Of a stretch of 64,000 bases of DNA, positions 1 through 10,985 are shown piece after piece. The stretch is from Acorus gramineus. Lineage: Eukaryota > Streptophyta > Magnoliopsida > Acorales > Acoraceae. The notes below the pieces were generated by a model. The model was not told the origin of the DNA. It ran no database searches and was given only the letters and a program-made list of their open reading frames with translations. The stretch is taken from assembly GCA_030737835.1 (NCBI GenBank), contig JAUJYN010000025.1, positions 124,001-188,000 on the forward strand, in the 5' to 3' direction. The first letter of the stretch is position 1. Each line of letters begins with the position of its first letter. The position numbers and the translations under genes were made by a program.

Positions 1-26
1 AAGCATCATCCATGACTGAATTTAAG

Positions 27-248
27 ATTAAGGCTCCGTTTGGGAGCGTGTCAAGTAAGTCCGTGGTGGGGGGAAGTGGTGTTTCACATCGTTGGCAGGA
101 CGCGAGAAAAAATGGGGAAAATGAGATGCGAGAAAGGGTTTTTGGGTTGTCGACGCAAACACAAAGCTGTTTGTCTATGCGATCGCGTCCGTCGGCCCCC
201 ACCAACGCCAACGTCGTCAAACCACTCCGCCAAACGGACCATAAGGCT
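27..248. repeat. Small MITE-like GC-rich insertion in the SR gene region
   Basis: The ends carry similar inverted sequences: the left reads aaggctccgtttgg and the reverse complement of the right reads ttatggtccgtttgg. The interior is clearly more GC-rich than the surrounding AT-rich DNA. I see no convincing target-site duplication and no plausible coding content. The calls of an inverted-repeat insertion and of its exact ends are both tentative. Confidence 0.3.
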
Positions 249-1067
249 TTTTCACATCAATTGACATTCATTGTCTCATATATATCCTCATACGAAAGCA
301 ACACAGCTTTCAAAGAAAAAAGCAATAACATAAAAGAAAATTTAAAGAGAATATGACTGCCGTTTAAAAATAAACATCATGGGCAAACCAAATACTTGGA
401 ACAAACCGACATTCCATTGATAATAGAAAGGGCGGGTAACACATCCAAGCCTAAAAGAACTACGATTACAGATTTGATTTTGTATTTCTATGATGAAATA
501 TATGGATACTACACATTGATCAATGATGAATACAAACATTCTTAGTTCTCATAATCACAACATGCAATATAGACAAAAACTTTTTGCTAATGACAAGTTG
601 AACAAACAAGGATTCACTAATTAAACCAAATAACAGCTAACTTCCCAAAACAGTAATGGCATATAATGCGTTGAAATAATTATGTATAAAATAATGATAA
701 TTAAACATCAATAAAGTAGCTCTTCCAAAAAAAAAACAAAACTAAATGATTATAATCAAGACAAAATACATTTTCATTAAAAAAAAAAATTAAAGCAAGA
801 TACATACAGAAAGTACAACTTAAAAACCCCTAAAATGAAATTTTTGCATGATCTATTAGATAATGCATATTTTTGCACAATTATTGATAACAGCCCATCT
901 ACCAGTTGAAACTAGAAATTAGCTGCCACTCCATTGGTTACATAAGGATCAGTAACACTCCTTGGCATGTAGAAAATGATAATAAATCTCACTAATCAAA
1001 AGAGAGAATAAAAATAAAAGACACAATTGAGTAATGCAAACTTCAATGGCACTGTGATGCCTGTTAC
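249..1067 (-). other. AT-rich stretch downstream of SR exon 3 (intron, no further exon seen)
   Basis: On the minus strand this follows the splice donor of SR exon 3 (GT at 1067-1066). I searched it for the next expected exon (end of RRM2, then Arg/Ser repeats) and found none. It is probably an intron, with the 3' part of the gene beyond position 1. Otherwise it is AT-rich with short A tracts and shows no feature. Confidence 0.5.
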
Positions 1068-3543
1068 CTCATGTTGGTGGCCTCGAGAGCCTTTGTGGCC
1101 TCTTCCTGTGTATCAAACTGGACAAACGCAAAGTTCCTCCGAATCCGAACATGTAAAATCTTTCCATATGGGGAAAAATGCCTTTCAATATCACGTATTC
1201 TGGTATTGATCGGGTCAAAGTTTATCACAAACAGCGTTTTGGTGGGTCTCATGTTTGCTGCTCCTCTAGAGCCATCACGATGTCGAGATCCACGATCAGC
1301 TTGCTAAAAGATCACAATCAGACAAGGAAAAATAATATTAAGCACGTACTTTTTAATAAAAAAGATCCTTCAAAAGAATCCAGATCTACCAACCCACTAG
1401 ATAATCAATGACATGCACACTAACAAGGAACAGGGAAAGACAAATGACCAGGGCAATATACTTACCCTTGACCATTCCACTGAAAGCCTGCGTCTGCTAT
1501 ATCCAAAAGGTATATTATCAAGGGCTCTGATGGCATCTTCGGCATCACGCTCATGGTCATAATAGATAAACGCAAAACCTGCAAGTGCACATATAATCAG
1601 TAGAAGAACGCAACCAACAGAAGGTTATGATATATCATGCCCAGTTATCAATATGGCAGCCAATTAAGCGCTATTTCAATGCCCGGTGAGAACAGAAGTA
1701 TACAACACCTGCATGTGTGGTGGCCTGATGCACATTAGGAATTTCAGTAATGGAGATGGCCTTGAATGGTGAACTAAATCATGATGTCATAAAAGCTAAA
1801 CCCAAAGTCATAACGAGGAAGTCATTGTGCTTCACCAAATTACACAGCATATGTTCAGTAGAGGCAAGGCATGCTGAATACGATCAGTAGAGCATGTCTG
1901 AATACGATCAGTAGAGGCAAGGCAAGATGATTCAATTCCGCAAAGATCACACTTGTAAAAGTCAACGTTTGGCAGTGTAGGGGTGAGTATCAATCGAGGT
2001 AACAAGGAAATGCACAATTCCGATTGTGAATGGAAGAGGCTGGTGGTCTGGTGGCAGGAGTATTTCCTTTGCATGTAAGGTTTTGGCACTCATGATGAGC
2101 CCAAATAGAGCTCGGTTTGCCTTAGATGTTCCTGCGTCAAAACAAACACTTAATACAGAGATTCTTTTTCATACAGAACTTCAAAATCTGATTTATCAGA
2201 TTCACCCTAAGACGTTGCCAGAAACATCCCACGTGTTTTTTTTTATTATTGAAAAACATCCCACATGTTGAATCATGCAAACACATAGTTCCATGATCAA
2301 GAACAACTTGCACAATACGACATGTGATCACATATTCATTATGGGAATTTTCTTCATCGACTAAAAAGATGTTTAACCAGAATCCATGAAGTCACTATGC
2401 CAAAACTTCCCATCGTGGACACTACAATGATAACAACTCACCAGGCCCCTCCTTCAAAGGTATGTTTGAAAATTTTGCTTGATATACTCACAAAAATAAT
2501 TAAAAAATGCCTTTTGACTCAATTTTTACACACACACAAAGTGACACCTTCAGTAGAAAAAACAAAATCAATGTAACATTCAAGACAATTAGTAGACAGT
2601 TGTAGAGACCGCATTATTATGATTCACATTTTTTGACAAAGAATGGTCAATGAAAAACCTGCCAATAATACAGGAAGGGATCTGGATTAAAAAAAAATCA
2701 AGTTGCAAAAGTAGTGTTCAAAAAAACTTCACGACCCAGCATTTATTACCCAAGTTGAAAACAAGCAAGTTGAAAAAGTAGTTATCGAAACATGTAAAAC
2801 GATGATTTGCCAAAAGCACCACCCTATTAAAGAAATGTAAACTGACTGCAAAAGACTTTCGCGCATGAAATAGTAGTTTCCAGCTAGAAACTTGTAACCT
2901 GTATGTATTTTTGTTAGCCAGCATCAGAATTCGTTCACAAGAATTACAAAATGGGGCACATAAAGCATTATGTACTGGTCCATTTAACACAAACATGGTC
3001 TTATTTGACATTAGGACAACTTATCTGGGTAGAGAATACCCAACAATTTGGGACATCACAAAGCTTGTCGTATCTCTTATTAAAATTAGAACTATAAGGT
3101 TTTGAGATTTCATTAAAGGTTTCACATGCAACTAAAAAACAATGCCAAAACACCAAATAATATGAAACATCTAGGCATAAAAAACTTCACCTCCAGAATT
3201 CACATCGGCTTTCATTACCAACCATGCAAATCTTGATAATAAAAAACACAGTAACCATGGATGGAAACAATCAATCACAACATTTTAACAGAAAAAGAGG
3301 TAAAGTTAGGCCAAGTAATCAATTAGAAAACCGAAAAGGTCCACAAAGGGAAATTAACAACATTTAATCCCAATACGAGGTCCGAGTGGCTTTTCAAGAT
3401 CATGATACGGAGGGAGAGGAGGAGAAGAGATCGTCACCTGATTTCATGTCGACACGGTCGACCCTCCCGTATTTAGAGAACAGCCTCTCCAGTTCCGAGT
3501 GACGAGTCTCGTAGTCGAAGTTCCCACAGAATACCGGCTTCAT
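1068..3543 (-). CDS. RS31-like serine/arginine-rich splicing factor (5' part, 3 exons)
   Basis: SR splicing factor of the plant-specific RS (two-RRM) subfamily, a nuclear RNA-binding protein used in splice-site selection. My exons are 3543-3438, 1578-1466 and 1303-1068, all with GT-AG borders and consistent phase; together they give 151 residues. RRM1 has RNP2 VFCGNF (residues 4-9) and RNP1 GFAFIYY split by intron 1. RRM2 has RNP2 LFVINF (97-102) and RNP1 RNFAFVQF. The linker is Arg-rich, and VDRVDMKSG plus RRRLSVEWS resemble RS31 more than RS40/RS41. A probable 5'UTR intron lies at 3715-3570 (CCAAG/GTAAAA donor, TTTCAG acceptor). Intron 1 is long (1,859 bp), as in relatives that use alternative splicing there. 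The rest of RRM2 and the RS domain are off the window. Confidence 0.9.
1579..3437 (-). other. Long intron 1 of the SR gene
   Basis: Intron of 1,859 bp between the two halves of RRM1. It contains a short tandem repeat near 1870-1915 (a repeated gaatacgatcagtagag unit) and AT-rich sequence. I see no ordinary coding exon. RS-type SR genes often autoregulate through poison exons or alternative 3' sites in their long intron. That is family knowledge; nothing I can read here proves it. Confidence 0.6.
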
Positions 3544-3790
3544 CTTCGCAAGCGAAAACACTACAGACCCTGAAATCCGAGGGAGAGAGAAACAAAGATC
3601 AGATCGGATGACCCCAAATGAAAGACAGGGAGATCCAAAGAGGACAGTGCGAGTATCGAATCAGGAATACCAAACCGACCCGCAGGGATGGAGAAACCCT
3701 AACCCTAGCTTTTACCTTGGAAGCAAAACCCTAAAATGGAAGATGAGGAAAGACGCCTTGAGTGGCGGAGGATTAAATAAGCAAAGGTTG
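3544..3790 (-). promoter_or_regulatory. 5' UTR and promoter side of the SR gene
   Basis: Upstream of the SR start codon there is a short leader, a probable 146-bp leader intron (3715-3570), and a purine-rich region with repeated aaccctaa motifs on the plus strand near 3696-3712. I cannot place a TATA box or a transcription start with confidence. Confidence 0.4.
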
Positions 3791-3817
3791 GGGGGCAAAG
3801 GTCGGGAGACACGTGTT

Positions 3818-3862
3818 TTTTTTGGGAAAAATCCATATAACCCCCCTTTAGAAACTACCCGT
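3818..3862. repeat. Fragment of the long-TIR MITE family seen at 33.5 and 40.7 kb
   Basis: The string aaatccatataaccccc recurs here and at 33,520 inside the MITE arms. Only the outer arm seems to be present, directly left of the MULE at 3,894. Confidence 0.35.
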
Positions 3863-3893
3863 CCGTCCCGTACACGTGTGTGTAAATAAAAAT

Positions 3894-4110
3894 GGGATTT
3901 TTAGTTTTAAGTCCCTACAAACATTGTAATTTTGGGATCAATCCCTAGATTCTTTCAAATATTTTTTAAATCCCTCTAATCTAATGATAACTATGGTTTT
4001 AGTCCCTTAAGACACTTTCTGTTAGCATATGCGGGGAATATTCCCTCCATCGTTAAGTTTAAGTTTGAAATTTAAAGAGAATACCTAAACTACCTTGTCA
4101 CCCTTTATAT
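3894..4110 (+). repeat. Left terminal inverted repeat of the MULE
   Basis: Pairs with 8830-9038 in inverted orientation. The outer ~130 bp align almost base for base (for example atttttta-aatccctctaatc in both), with a few substitutions such as gatcaatcc against gatcgatcc. The inner part shares atacctaaactacc after small indels. Confidence 0.9.
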
Positions 4111-4200
4111 ACCCAAACAACCCTTATACCCTTGTGACTCCCACTATTCACGTGATCTCACGTGACTTCTTCCCCAACGGATACTTCTGAAACCCAGCCC

Positions 4201-4210
4201 CTATAAAAAC
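4201..4210 (+). promoter_or_regulatory. TATA box for the GRF gene
   Basis: A ctataaaaac motif lies about 130 bp before the predicted start codon and just inside the left TIR. The spacing allows a short leader and fits a promoter supplied by the element end. The assignment rests on position and motif only. Confidence 0.5.
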
Positions 4211-4338
4211 AGAGTTGTCATTCACCTTTTCTTCTCCTTCATTTGGTTCAGCTAGATCTTCTCATTCACTCACTGACCCCCACAGAGACGACGAAGAAGA
4301 TAACGACGACGGAGCCGACGACAAGGCCGACAACAACA

Positions 4339-4774
4339 ATGTCTGAATTTGTAAGTTTCATGGTATTTAAACGTATATACTAAGTGTTTGATAAAATGCC
4401 TTAAAGAAACCTGCATTTTGTTTTGTTAGATGTCCAGTGAAAATTTTAGCGGTACCTCAACTCCAGCTCGAGTGTGTCAGTGCCAAAGGAGTTGTCGTGT
4501 CTTCGTATCCAAACGTGAAGGCTCAAAGGGTCGACGCTTTTTTAGATGCTCGGCATGGAGGGAGGAAAATGATTGCGGGTTCTTCGAGTGGCTAGATGAC
4601 GCCAACCACACCACCATTGATTTGAAATATCAAATCATAGCAGTTGAAGAGAGAATCAATCAGAAAATGGATGCCATGATTTTACATATGGAGAAGAGCA
4701 TTAGCTTGATCAAGCTTGCATTTTTTGTATTCGTGATGATGAGTTTTGCAGTGTTGTATTATATGATGAAATGA
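4339..4774 (+). CDS. GRF-type zinc-finger protein with C-terminal membrane segment, MULE-borne
   Basis: Small protein, probably 118 residues. Exon 1 (4339-4350) gives MSEF; a GT-AG intron (4351-4429) leads in phase to exon 2 (4430-4774). An alternative start is the ATG at 4430 (114 residues). The centre has the GRF zinc-finger pattern: a CQC cluster, then GRRFFRC, and a distal C-GFFEW. Basic residues surround it. A short helical linker is followed by a hydrophobic C-terminal stretch (FFVFVMMSFAVLYY) typical of a tail-anchored segment. GRF fingers bind nucleic acid in known proteins. The function of this finger-plus-membrane architecture is unknown to me. It lies tail to tail with the transposase gene, the position that mudrB takes in maize MuDR, but it does not resemble MURB. 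Confidence 0.75.
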
Positions 4775-5395
4775 AACTTTGTACTAATGTTAATGTGTGT
4801 TCCCTGTAGTAATGTTTGTGCTTTGAATAATGTCATCTCCCCTTTGTGTTTAATGGTAGTGTGTTCTGTAGAATGAAATCATGTTGTAGTGGTACCTTTC
4901 AACACTTTTACAACAATCAACTGTATAAGCACCTGGAATTTGCACCATCTGGATCTCTAACAACATATATTCAGCCATGCCAACAATAATCAACTGAAAC
5001 CAACATATAGAGATAACCATTCACATATCTATCCAAAATTGGCACATAAACCATTTACATGCATATGTGTCCTATATAGGCACTTAAACCATTTACATAT
5101 CTTTCCAAAATATATACTAAAAACCATTCACACATTGGTTAACCAAAAAAATATATAAAAACCTTTCAGAATCTATCCAAAATATATACTAAATCCTTTT
5201 ACTTTGTCCAAAATGTTATGTTAAAATCTATCTGACTTTTAACCTGCACAAAATCTGCAACAACAGCTGGAACTCCAACCCTGCAATTAAAATGTCCATA
5301 TGTTAATTCCCTCTGACAACCAATTGATTGAAAGTATACCAAATCTTCATATGTATAATGTTGGATGCAGTGAGTATGCTTGAAATCACATACAT
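4775..5395. other. Convergent intergenic region of the MULE
   Basis: AT-rich spacer between the 3' ends of the GRF and transposase genes, presumably holding both 3' UTRs. It contains loose repeats around tatatactaaa and accattcaca. I see no open frame of interest. Confidence 0.6.
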
Positions 5396-8250
5396 TCATT
5401 GACTCCCTCTGTCCAAATCTGCCAACATGGATGAGCTCTGAGACATAAGGATTGAAACCTGACTTGAAACCCCAACAGTTGATTGATTACCACCCTCAAC
5501 ATGTGGTTGACTACCCCCCACAGTCCCTAGTGTAGAAGTAGTCTTTTTGTTGTTAACCCTGCATAAAAGAATCAATCAAGTTCAATTAATATGTCTATTT
5601 TTCAGTGTACTCATTGAATATACTATATTTGAGCATTTACCTGCGTTTAGGTTGCTGTTTTCTTAGTTGTTTGGGCAATGCATGTGTTCCCTGAGCCTCT
5701 ATAGTTTGTAGTGATTCCTTACAACTTGACTTATGATGGCCCCAATTCCCACACCTACTACATTTGTGCATTCTTTTAGTTTTCTTCGCTTCATTAGGAT
5801 CCTTGATCCTTTTCTTCTTTGGCCTGCCCCTTGGCCTACGTGACATGGGTGGCAGGACAGTGTATCCCAGATCAACATGCTCCCAAAGCTGTCTGTCCAT
5901 GAGAGGGTTCACCCTTAGTTCATAGGTTGCACCATATGCTTCGGTGTAATAACAAGGGTCAATGAACTCTACAATGTCTAAACCCCTTATCTCCTGAATC
6001 AAGGCTGTTGCATGTGAGCATGGCATCCCAGTCAATGTCCATCTATTACAACTACATTCCCTTGCTATTAAATCAACAACAAACCGATGAGTTGGTGAAG
6101 TTATCTCAGCCCTCATATCATCTGACCTTTTGATTATAAACTCATTTGTCATTTTCCTTACATCTTGGACATTCCTCAATGCATTTGGGACAAGTGCATG
6201 CTTCCACCTCAGTGCACACCTGCGCCGGGCATCTAACTTGGTCATGATTTTCTGCCTGATGGTATCAATAAGGTCCACTATTGGTAGCTCCCTAGCATCC
6301 CCAATGAAGGCATTGAAAGATTCAGATAGATTGTTTGTTATATAATGACACTTTCCACGCTGACCAAATTGGTGTCTGGACCAAACTGCCTTGATGTCAG
6401 TCAAGTATTTGGCTGCCCCTTCATCAACATTTCTGATCCTATTCATAGCAGCTTCAAATTCAGATGCTGTAAATGCTCTAGCTGCATCCCAACTTGCTAT
6501 TTTGAAGAATTCACCAGGCCACTTCTTACAAAAATTCTTATAAATATGCCTCATACACATTCGATGTTCGGATGTTGGGTAAACACTTGCAATAGAACTC
6601 TCTATGCCCTTGTCCATATCTGATAGAAAAATCAGACCTTCCCTTTCTCCAATTGCTTCCTTTAGACACTCCATAAACCAGGTCCAAGTTTCTCCACTTT
6701 CTCCTTCACAGACAGCATATGCTATGGGAAACAAGCCATGGTTTGCATCAACTGAAGTAGCAGAAAGTAGTGTACCCTTATATCTACTCTTCAAGTGACA
6801 CCCATCTACTCCAATAACTGGCCTACACCCAACCAAAAATCCTGTGCTACATGCAGCAAAGCAGACAAAAAACCTGAAAAAACAAATGATATGTTAGACA
6901 ACAATTTACCAATTATTGAACTAAATGGAAAATGCAATATTGAACAACAACCCACCTTTCAAAGCATCTATTTGGTGAAATTTGATAATGAACCACAGAC
7001 CCAGGATTCAGCTTCAACAATTGGTTGTGTAGATCTGGAACTTGCTTGTATGATTCCTCAACCTTTCCATGAATTTTTTCATAGGCCAACTCCCTAGCAG
7101 CCCACACCCGATTGTAAGGCACCCTAATATTGTACTGCCTGTGTAGGTCCTCTTGAAGATCTACAATTGATTTCTTAATCTTGCTCTTCACTGTATCCAA
7201 GATCTTGTCACATATCCAAGCGCTAGAGGCCATCTTGCTGCCCACCTTCTTCAAATTGGTGCAGGTGTGTTCATCATGCACTGTTTTGATCTGAAAAGTA
7301 ACTTCATCTTGAAGGCGAGATGCATGCATCCTCCAAGGGCAGCCATGCATAGCACATCTAACAGTCACCCTAAGAAGATCATTCTTCAAAAAAATGAATT
7401 CTGTTTGCTTGGATATTGCATGCATCCGTAAACACAACCTGTACTCCTCAACATCCTTAAATGTTGCTCCAACAACCATTTGTGGAGCTTCTCTGTCAAC
7501 CTCCATGTGGTCACCATCAAATTCATGTATACCCTCTGACATGGACTCATCTGAACCAGGAGCTATACTATGATAACTTTCAGATGTATCCACCTCATCT
7601 GAGTCTCCAAATGAAGAGGCAGACTCACTATCATTGCTCTCCAAAGCCTCTCTATCAACCTCCCAGTCTGCATCATTATTGATTCCAATTCCCTCCTCAT
7701 CATTACCAGGTGCTGAAGGATCAATATAATGCTGAATATGGGGTTCAACTGGAGGATGAACATCAGGCTCAACAGGTGCTTCATCTTCTTCAAACCCACT
7801 ACCACCATCCTCATCATCTGCATCTATATCTACCACTGCTGGAGGACCAACTTGTTTAGATGACTGGCCTTTATATCTAGCACTCCTTTGCCTCAGAGAT
7901 ATTCTTCTCGGAGCTATAACAGGTTGCCCACATTCTTCTACACTAAGCCAAATGCTAAACTTTCTAGAAATCCAGTTATTTCTAAATAGCTTTGACAGTT
8001 GTGCATCATTCATAAGCTTCTCATACCTTGGAGGGTTGGAATTTGGAACCTTGTAGTAAAAATTTATGTTGTGTCCTGCAGCCCACTGAGAAACATATAT
8101 GACTTCTTCAGCTAATGTCATCATATTGCAGTGGTTTTCATTCATCAGAACCGTTTTTTGCTTTGCATACATGTACTTTTGCACCCCATTTCTGGTATTT
8201 TTCCAAAAGCCACCATGATAAATTGTGACTTTGAAAGGTGTCTCTTCCAT
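5396..8250 (-). CDS. mudrA-like: MURA-type MULE transposase
   Basis: Transposase of the MuDR clade, predicted to bind the TIRs and catalyse cut-and-paste transposition in the nucleus. My exons are 8250-6956, 6873-5641 and 5558-5396; all junctions are GT-AG and in phase, giving 896 residues without a stop. The start is MEETPFKV just after a 5'UTR intron acceptor. N-terminal PB1-like region, then acidic linker, then MuDR DNA-binding region (near FKDVEEYRLCLRMHA). The catalytic domain begins at VIGVDGCHLK. Candidate catalytic residues are D455, D517 (FLSDMD) and E616 (NNLSESFN), with the C538/H541 pair between them. A SWIM finger (C705 to H719) is followed by AT-hook-like RPRGRPKKK and a CCHC knuckle. 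Exon 3 adds a Ser/Gly-rich tail. The frame looks intact, so activity is possible; transcription is not shown. Confidence 0.9.
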
Positions 8251-8258
8251 GACAACAC

Positions 8259-8649
8259 CTGTATCACACAAAGAAGTTGACAAATGAATGATACTCATAG
8301 AGTTTCACTACTATGACAGACAACATTTCAACCCTAAATGACCTAAATCTAGCATTCAAACCCTAGATGAACCCGACTGTGATATTTCAATAGTAATACC
8401 ATAAAAAAAGAAACCATACATCATGGAAAAATCATATTTCTGACATGGAGTATCATTACTATGTTACACACAACATTTCAGCCCTAAATGACCTAAACCT
8501 AGCATTCAAACCCTAGATAAACCCAACTATCATGTTTTCAAATGAAATTCCGATAAAAAAAGAAACCATACACCATGTCATAATCGGTTTTTTGAAGAAA
8601 AAAAACAGAGCAACATGAAGAAAACCCACATGGTCATATTATTTCATAC
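8259..8649 (-). other. 5' UTR intron of the transposase gene with a tandem duplication
   Basis: A GT-AG intron is predicted by the donor at 8649-8648 (AAG/GTATG) and the acceptor at 8260-8259 (TACAG). Inside it, about 8303-8450 and 8452-8600 are diverged tandem copies of a ~149-bp unit; both contain ctagcattcaaaccctagat and aaaagaaaccatac. Confidence 0.65.
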
Positions 8650-8829
8650 CTTGATCTGAAGATTATGAACAAAAGAGCCCCCTTTCACGTGAACTCTTCT
8701 TCTACGGACAGGTTCGTCTTCCTCGCACTACCAAGAAGTAACCCACATTGATTTCAAACGGCGGGAATCGGAGAAGCTTCGGTTGCAGGGATCGCACTTT
8801 TCTTTTCTTTTTTGTGGGGACGAGGGTTT

Positions 8830-9038
8830 GTGGGGTAGAGGGACTGAAAGGGGTATTTTATGGTGAAAGGGTAGTTTAGGTATTTTATGTAATGTTAACC
8901 CCTATATTGACGGAAAGTGTGTTAAGGGACTAAAACCAGAGTTATCATTAGATTAGAGGGATTTAAAAAATATTTGAAAGAATCCAGGGATCGATCCCAA
9001 AATTACAATGTTTACAGGGACCTAAAACTAAAAATCCC
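8830..9038 (-). repeat. Right terminal inverted repeat of the MULE
   Basis: Inverted partner of 3894-4110. The outermost base of the shared repeat is C at 9038, followed by a run of A. The right TIR lies upstream of the transposase gene and probably includes its promoter, as in MuDR. Confidence 0.9.
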
Positions 9039-9050
9039 AAAAAAAAAAAA

Positions 9051-10185
9051 GATTTCATGTATAATATTAAAAAACATGTTATTTATTTTTTTCTCATCAT
9101 AAATAATCTATTTACTTGGATATCATTAAAATGTTTAAAAATTGTATATTTTTACTATTCTAGTTAAATTCCATTAAATTTCCTACTAACACCGTTAAAG
9201 TTATGAAGAAATTACTAAAATACCCTTAATTTTTTACTTTTGTATTCGCCATTACAAAATATAATATTTATTTTTATATCATCAAAAAATTATATTTATT
9301 TATATACAATGAAAAAAATTGTTTACCATGAAAACAAATTAATTCATATAAAACAATAAAGATGACCACAATAAAAAGAGATATCATAGAAAATATAACT
9401 CAAACTTTATTATATCTGTGTTTTCCCTAAAAGTCATTCACACAAAAAGAAATTTATTGCGGCTTCTCTAGAACATGAAACATACATCTCCATTCTACTC
9501 ATACATGTTGGTCTATTGCTTACCATAAAATATCAAAGTGCCCAACTATGTCTAGCAGCAACAATCATTATGACTCCAATAAGTCATCAAAGATTGTCTC
9601 TGGGTATACTCCCTCGTCTACGAGGCGCCCAACTTGCGGTAATAGGTATAAAAGGCTGAGGAGGTATATGAAATCCATAAAATTAGGAGTTGTACCTGCA
9701 TGTTTATAATGGAAGAGGCATAATGTATTGATTGATCAACATGTTGGCTAATAATCATATGAAGTCAATTGATCAATATATTATACATTAAAATATCATA
9801 TTAATGATTGTTGTTGAAGAATGATGAAATCCACCATAGTTGATAAAGGAGTAAAAAACTCTAACTCTTGATTCATGAGAAGAAGAAAAAAGAAGGAAGA
9901 GGAGGAGAAAGGCACATCTACAATTTGAAAAGAACAAGAAATCAATTATATTATTATGTTTTATTTTTTACATTGTGGAAGATATCATGTCTAAGGTTAT
10001 TTTTTTCATTTTTAATTATTGGTTAGAAAATTAACTCTAGTTAAGTTTATTTTGGTTTTAAAAAGTGACGGAATAGCACATTTGTTCATTACGAAACATT
10101 TTAATGGTATACAAATAAATAGACTATTTGTGATGGTAAAAAAATAAATAGCATGTTTTTCAATGGTATACATGCAAAAAATCCA
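9051..10185. mobile_element. Non-autonomous element with ~95-bp TIRs
   Basis: The left end (9051-9145) and the reverse complement of 10085-10185 share catgtata, aaaaacatg, tatttattttttt, tctattta and cattaaaatgttt in the same order. Similarity fades inward. No transposase is present. It directly abuts the MULE at 9,038. The family is unknown; long TIRs of this kind occur in MULE-related MITEs. Confidence 0.55.
9568..9695 (-). pseudogene. Orphan exon-like fragment inside the TIR element
   Basis: On the minus strand a CATGCAG acceptor is followed by 128 bp of better-than-background coding character ending in TAA. One frame reads PQVGRLVDEGVYPETIF near the end. It is less AT-rich than its surroundings and sits between the two TIRs, as a captured gene fragment would. 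I do not recognise the protein, and the reading may be chance. Confidence 0.22.
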
Positions 10186-10246
10186 TAAAAAAATATTCTG
10201 AAAAAGCTGTCCACAGCCAATATTTTTAAATTTTTTACAATTCATT

Positions 10247-10985
10247 TATATGCGATATAATATACCATGTTATCTATACATAAATGATATAATTAAAAAT
10301 TTAATAATGATTAAAATAAATTATTTGTAAAATTTATTATGAAATTATACATGAAAGAGATATGTTACAATTGCAAATTAGTTTTTTATACATATACTCC
10401 TCAACCAACCCTATATTGCAAAAATACCTTATTTAAAACTCTCAACCCAACAATATCGCCCTAATAGATAAAAAAATAAAATAATGTTCATGTATAATTT
10501 AAAATATTTTGAATAATATTATTGGAAGTAACAAATTATCATGTATATTTTGCTAAAATGTGATTTTTTAGGGGTATATATACAAAAAAATCAAGAATTA
10601 AATTGTTCTCAAAATTTCTTTAAAAATTCAAAACTTTTCATATATAAATTCGATTGGGTGATTAGTAATTCATTGGAAAGAATTTTTTTATATATACTTA
10701 AGACTGTGAAATATATTTTTCCTACTATTGCATGATGAAAAGTGAGATCAAATATTGAAACTCATATTTGACTTGAAATTATCTATTAATAAACTATATT
10801 TCAATGTTATCTCAATCTAAATCTAATAAAAAACAATAACAACTAAAAAAATATGATGATGTGGCATGATAAGCACCATTATTCAATATATCATTAATAT
10901 TGATAGATAGATATTAAAAAAAATAGATTTGATGAATATCTCACATTATCTCTTAAAATATTAAGAATATGTGTTTTTTTCCATT
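10247..10985. repeat. Dispersed AT-rich repeat, intact copy 1
   Basis: Blocks of this sequence recur in the same order around the Tat retrotransposon. The block at 10250-10415 matches 13105-13256. The block at 10420-10720 matches the reverse complement of 27958-28272. The block at 10736-10950 matches 29429-29620. It therefore serves as an uninterrupted reference for the locus into which the retrotransposon inserted. I see no coding content and cannot define the termini. Confidence 0.75.

Larger units (their letters stand above)
3894..9038. mobile_element. MuDR-like MULE with two convergent genes
   Basis: Both ends read gggatttttagtttta going inward. They continue as near-identical inverted repeats of about 130 bp, then about 80 bp of looser similarity. 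Inside are a MURA-type transposase gene on the minus strand and a small GRF zinc-finger gene on the plus strand, tail to tail. The flanks are A-rich (aataaaaat on the left, poly-A on the right), so no clean 9-bp target duplication can be called. The transposase reading frame is uninterrupted across three exons, so this could be an autonomous or recently active copy. Confidence 0.9.

Noticed and set aside
3885..3893. 9-bp target duplication for the first MULE
   Set aside because: Left aataaaaat and right poly-A match 7 of 9 only because both are A-rich; not good enough to call.
5637..6836. Transposase as a single-exon protein starting at 6836
   Set aside because: That start is TTG within the conserved FLVGCRPVIG motif; splicing to the upstream exon restores the normal MURA order.
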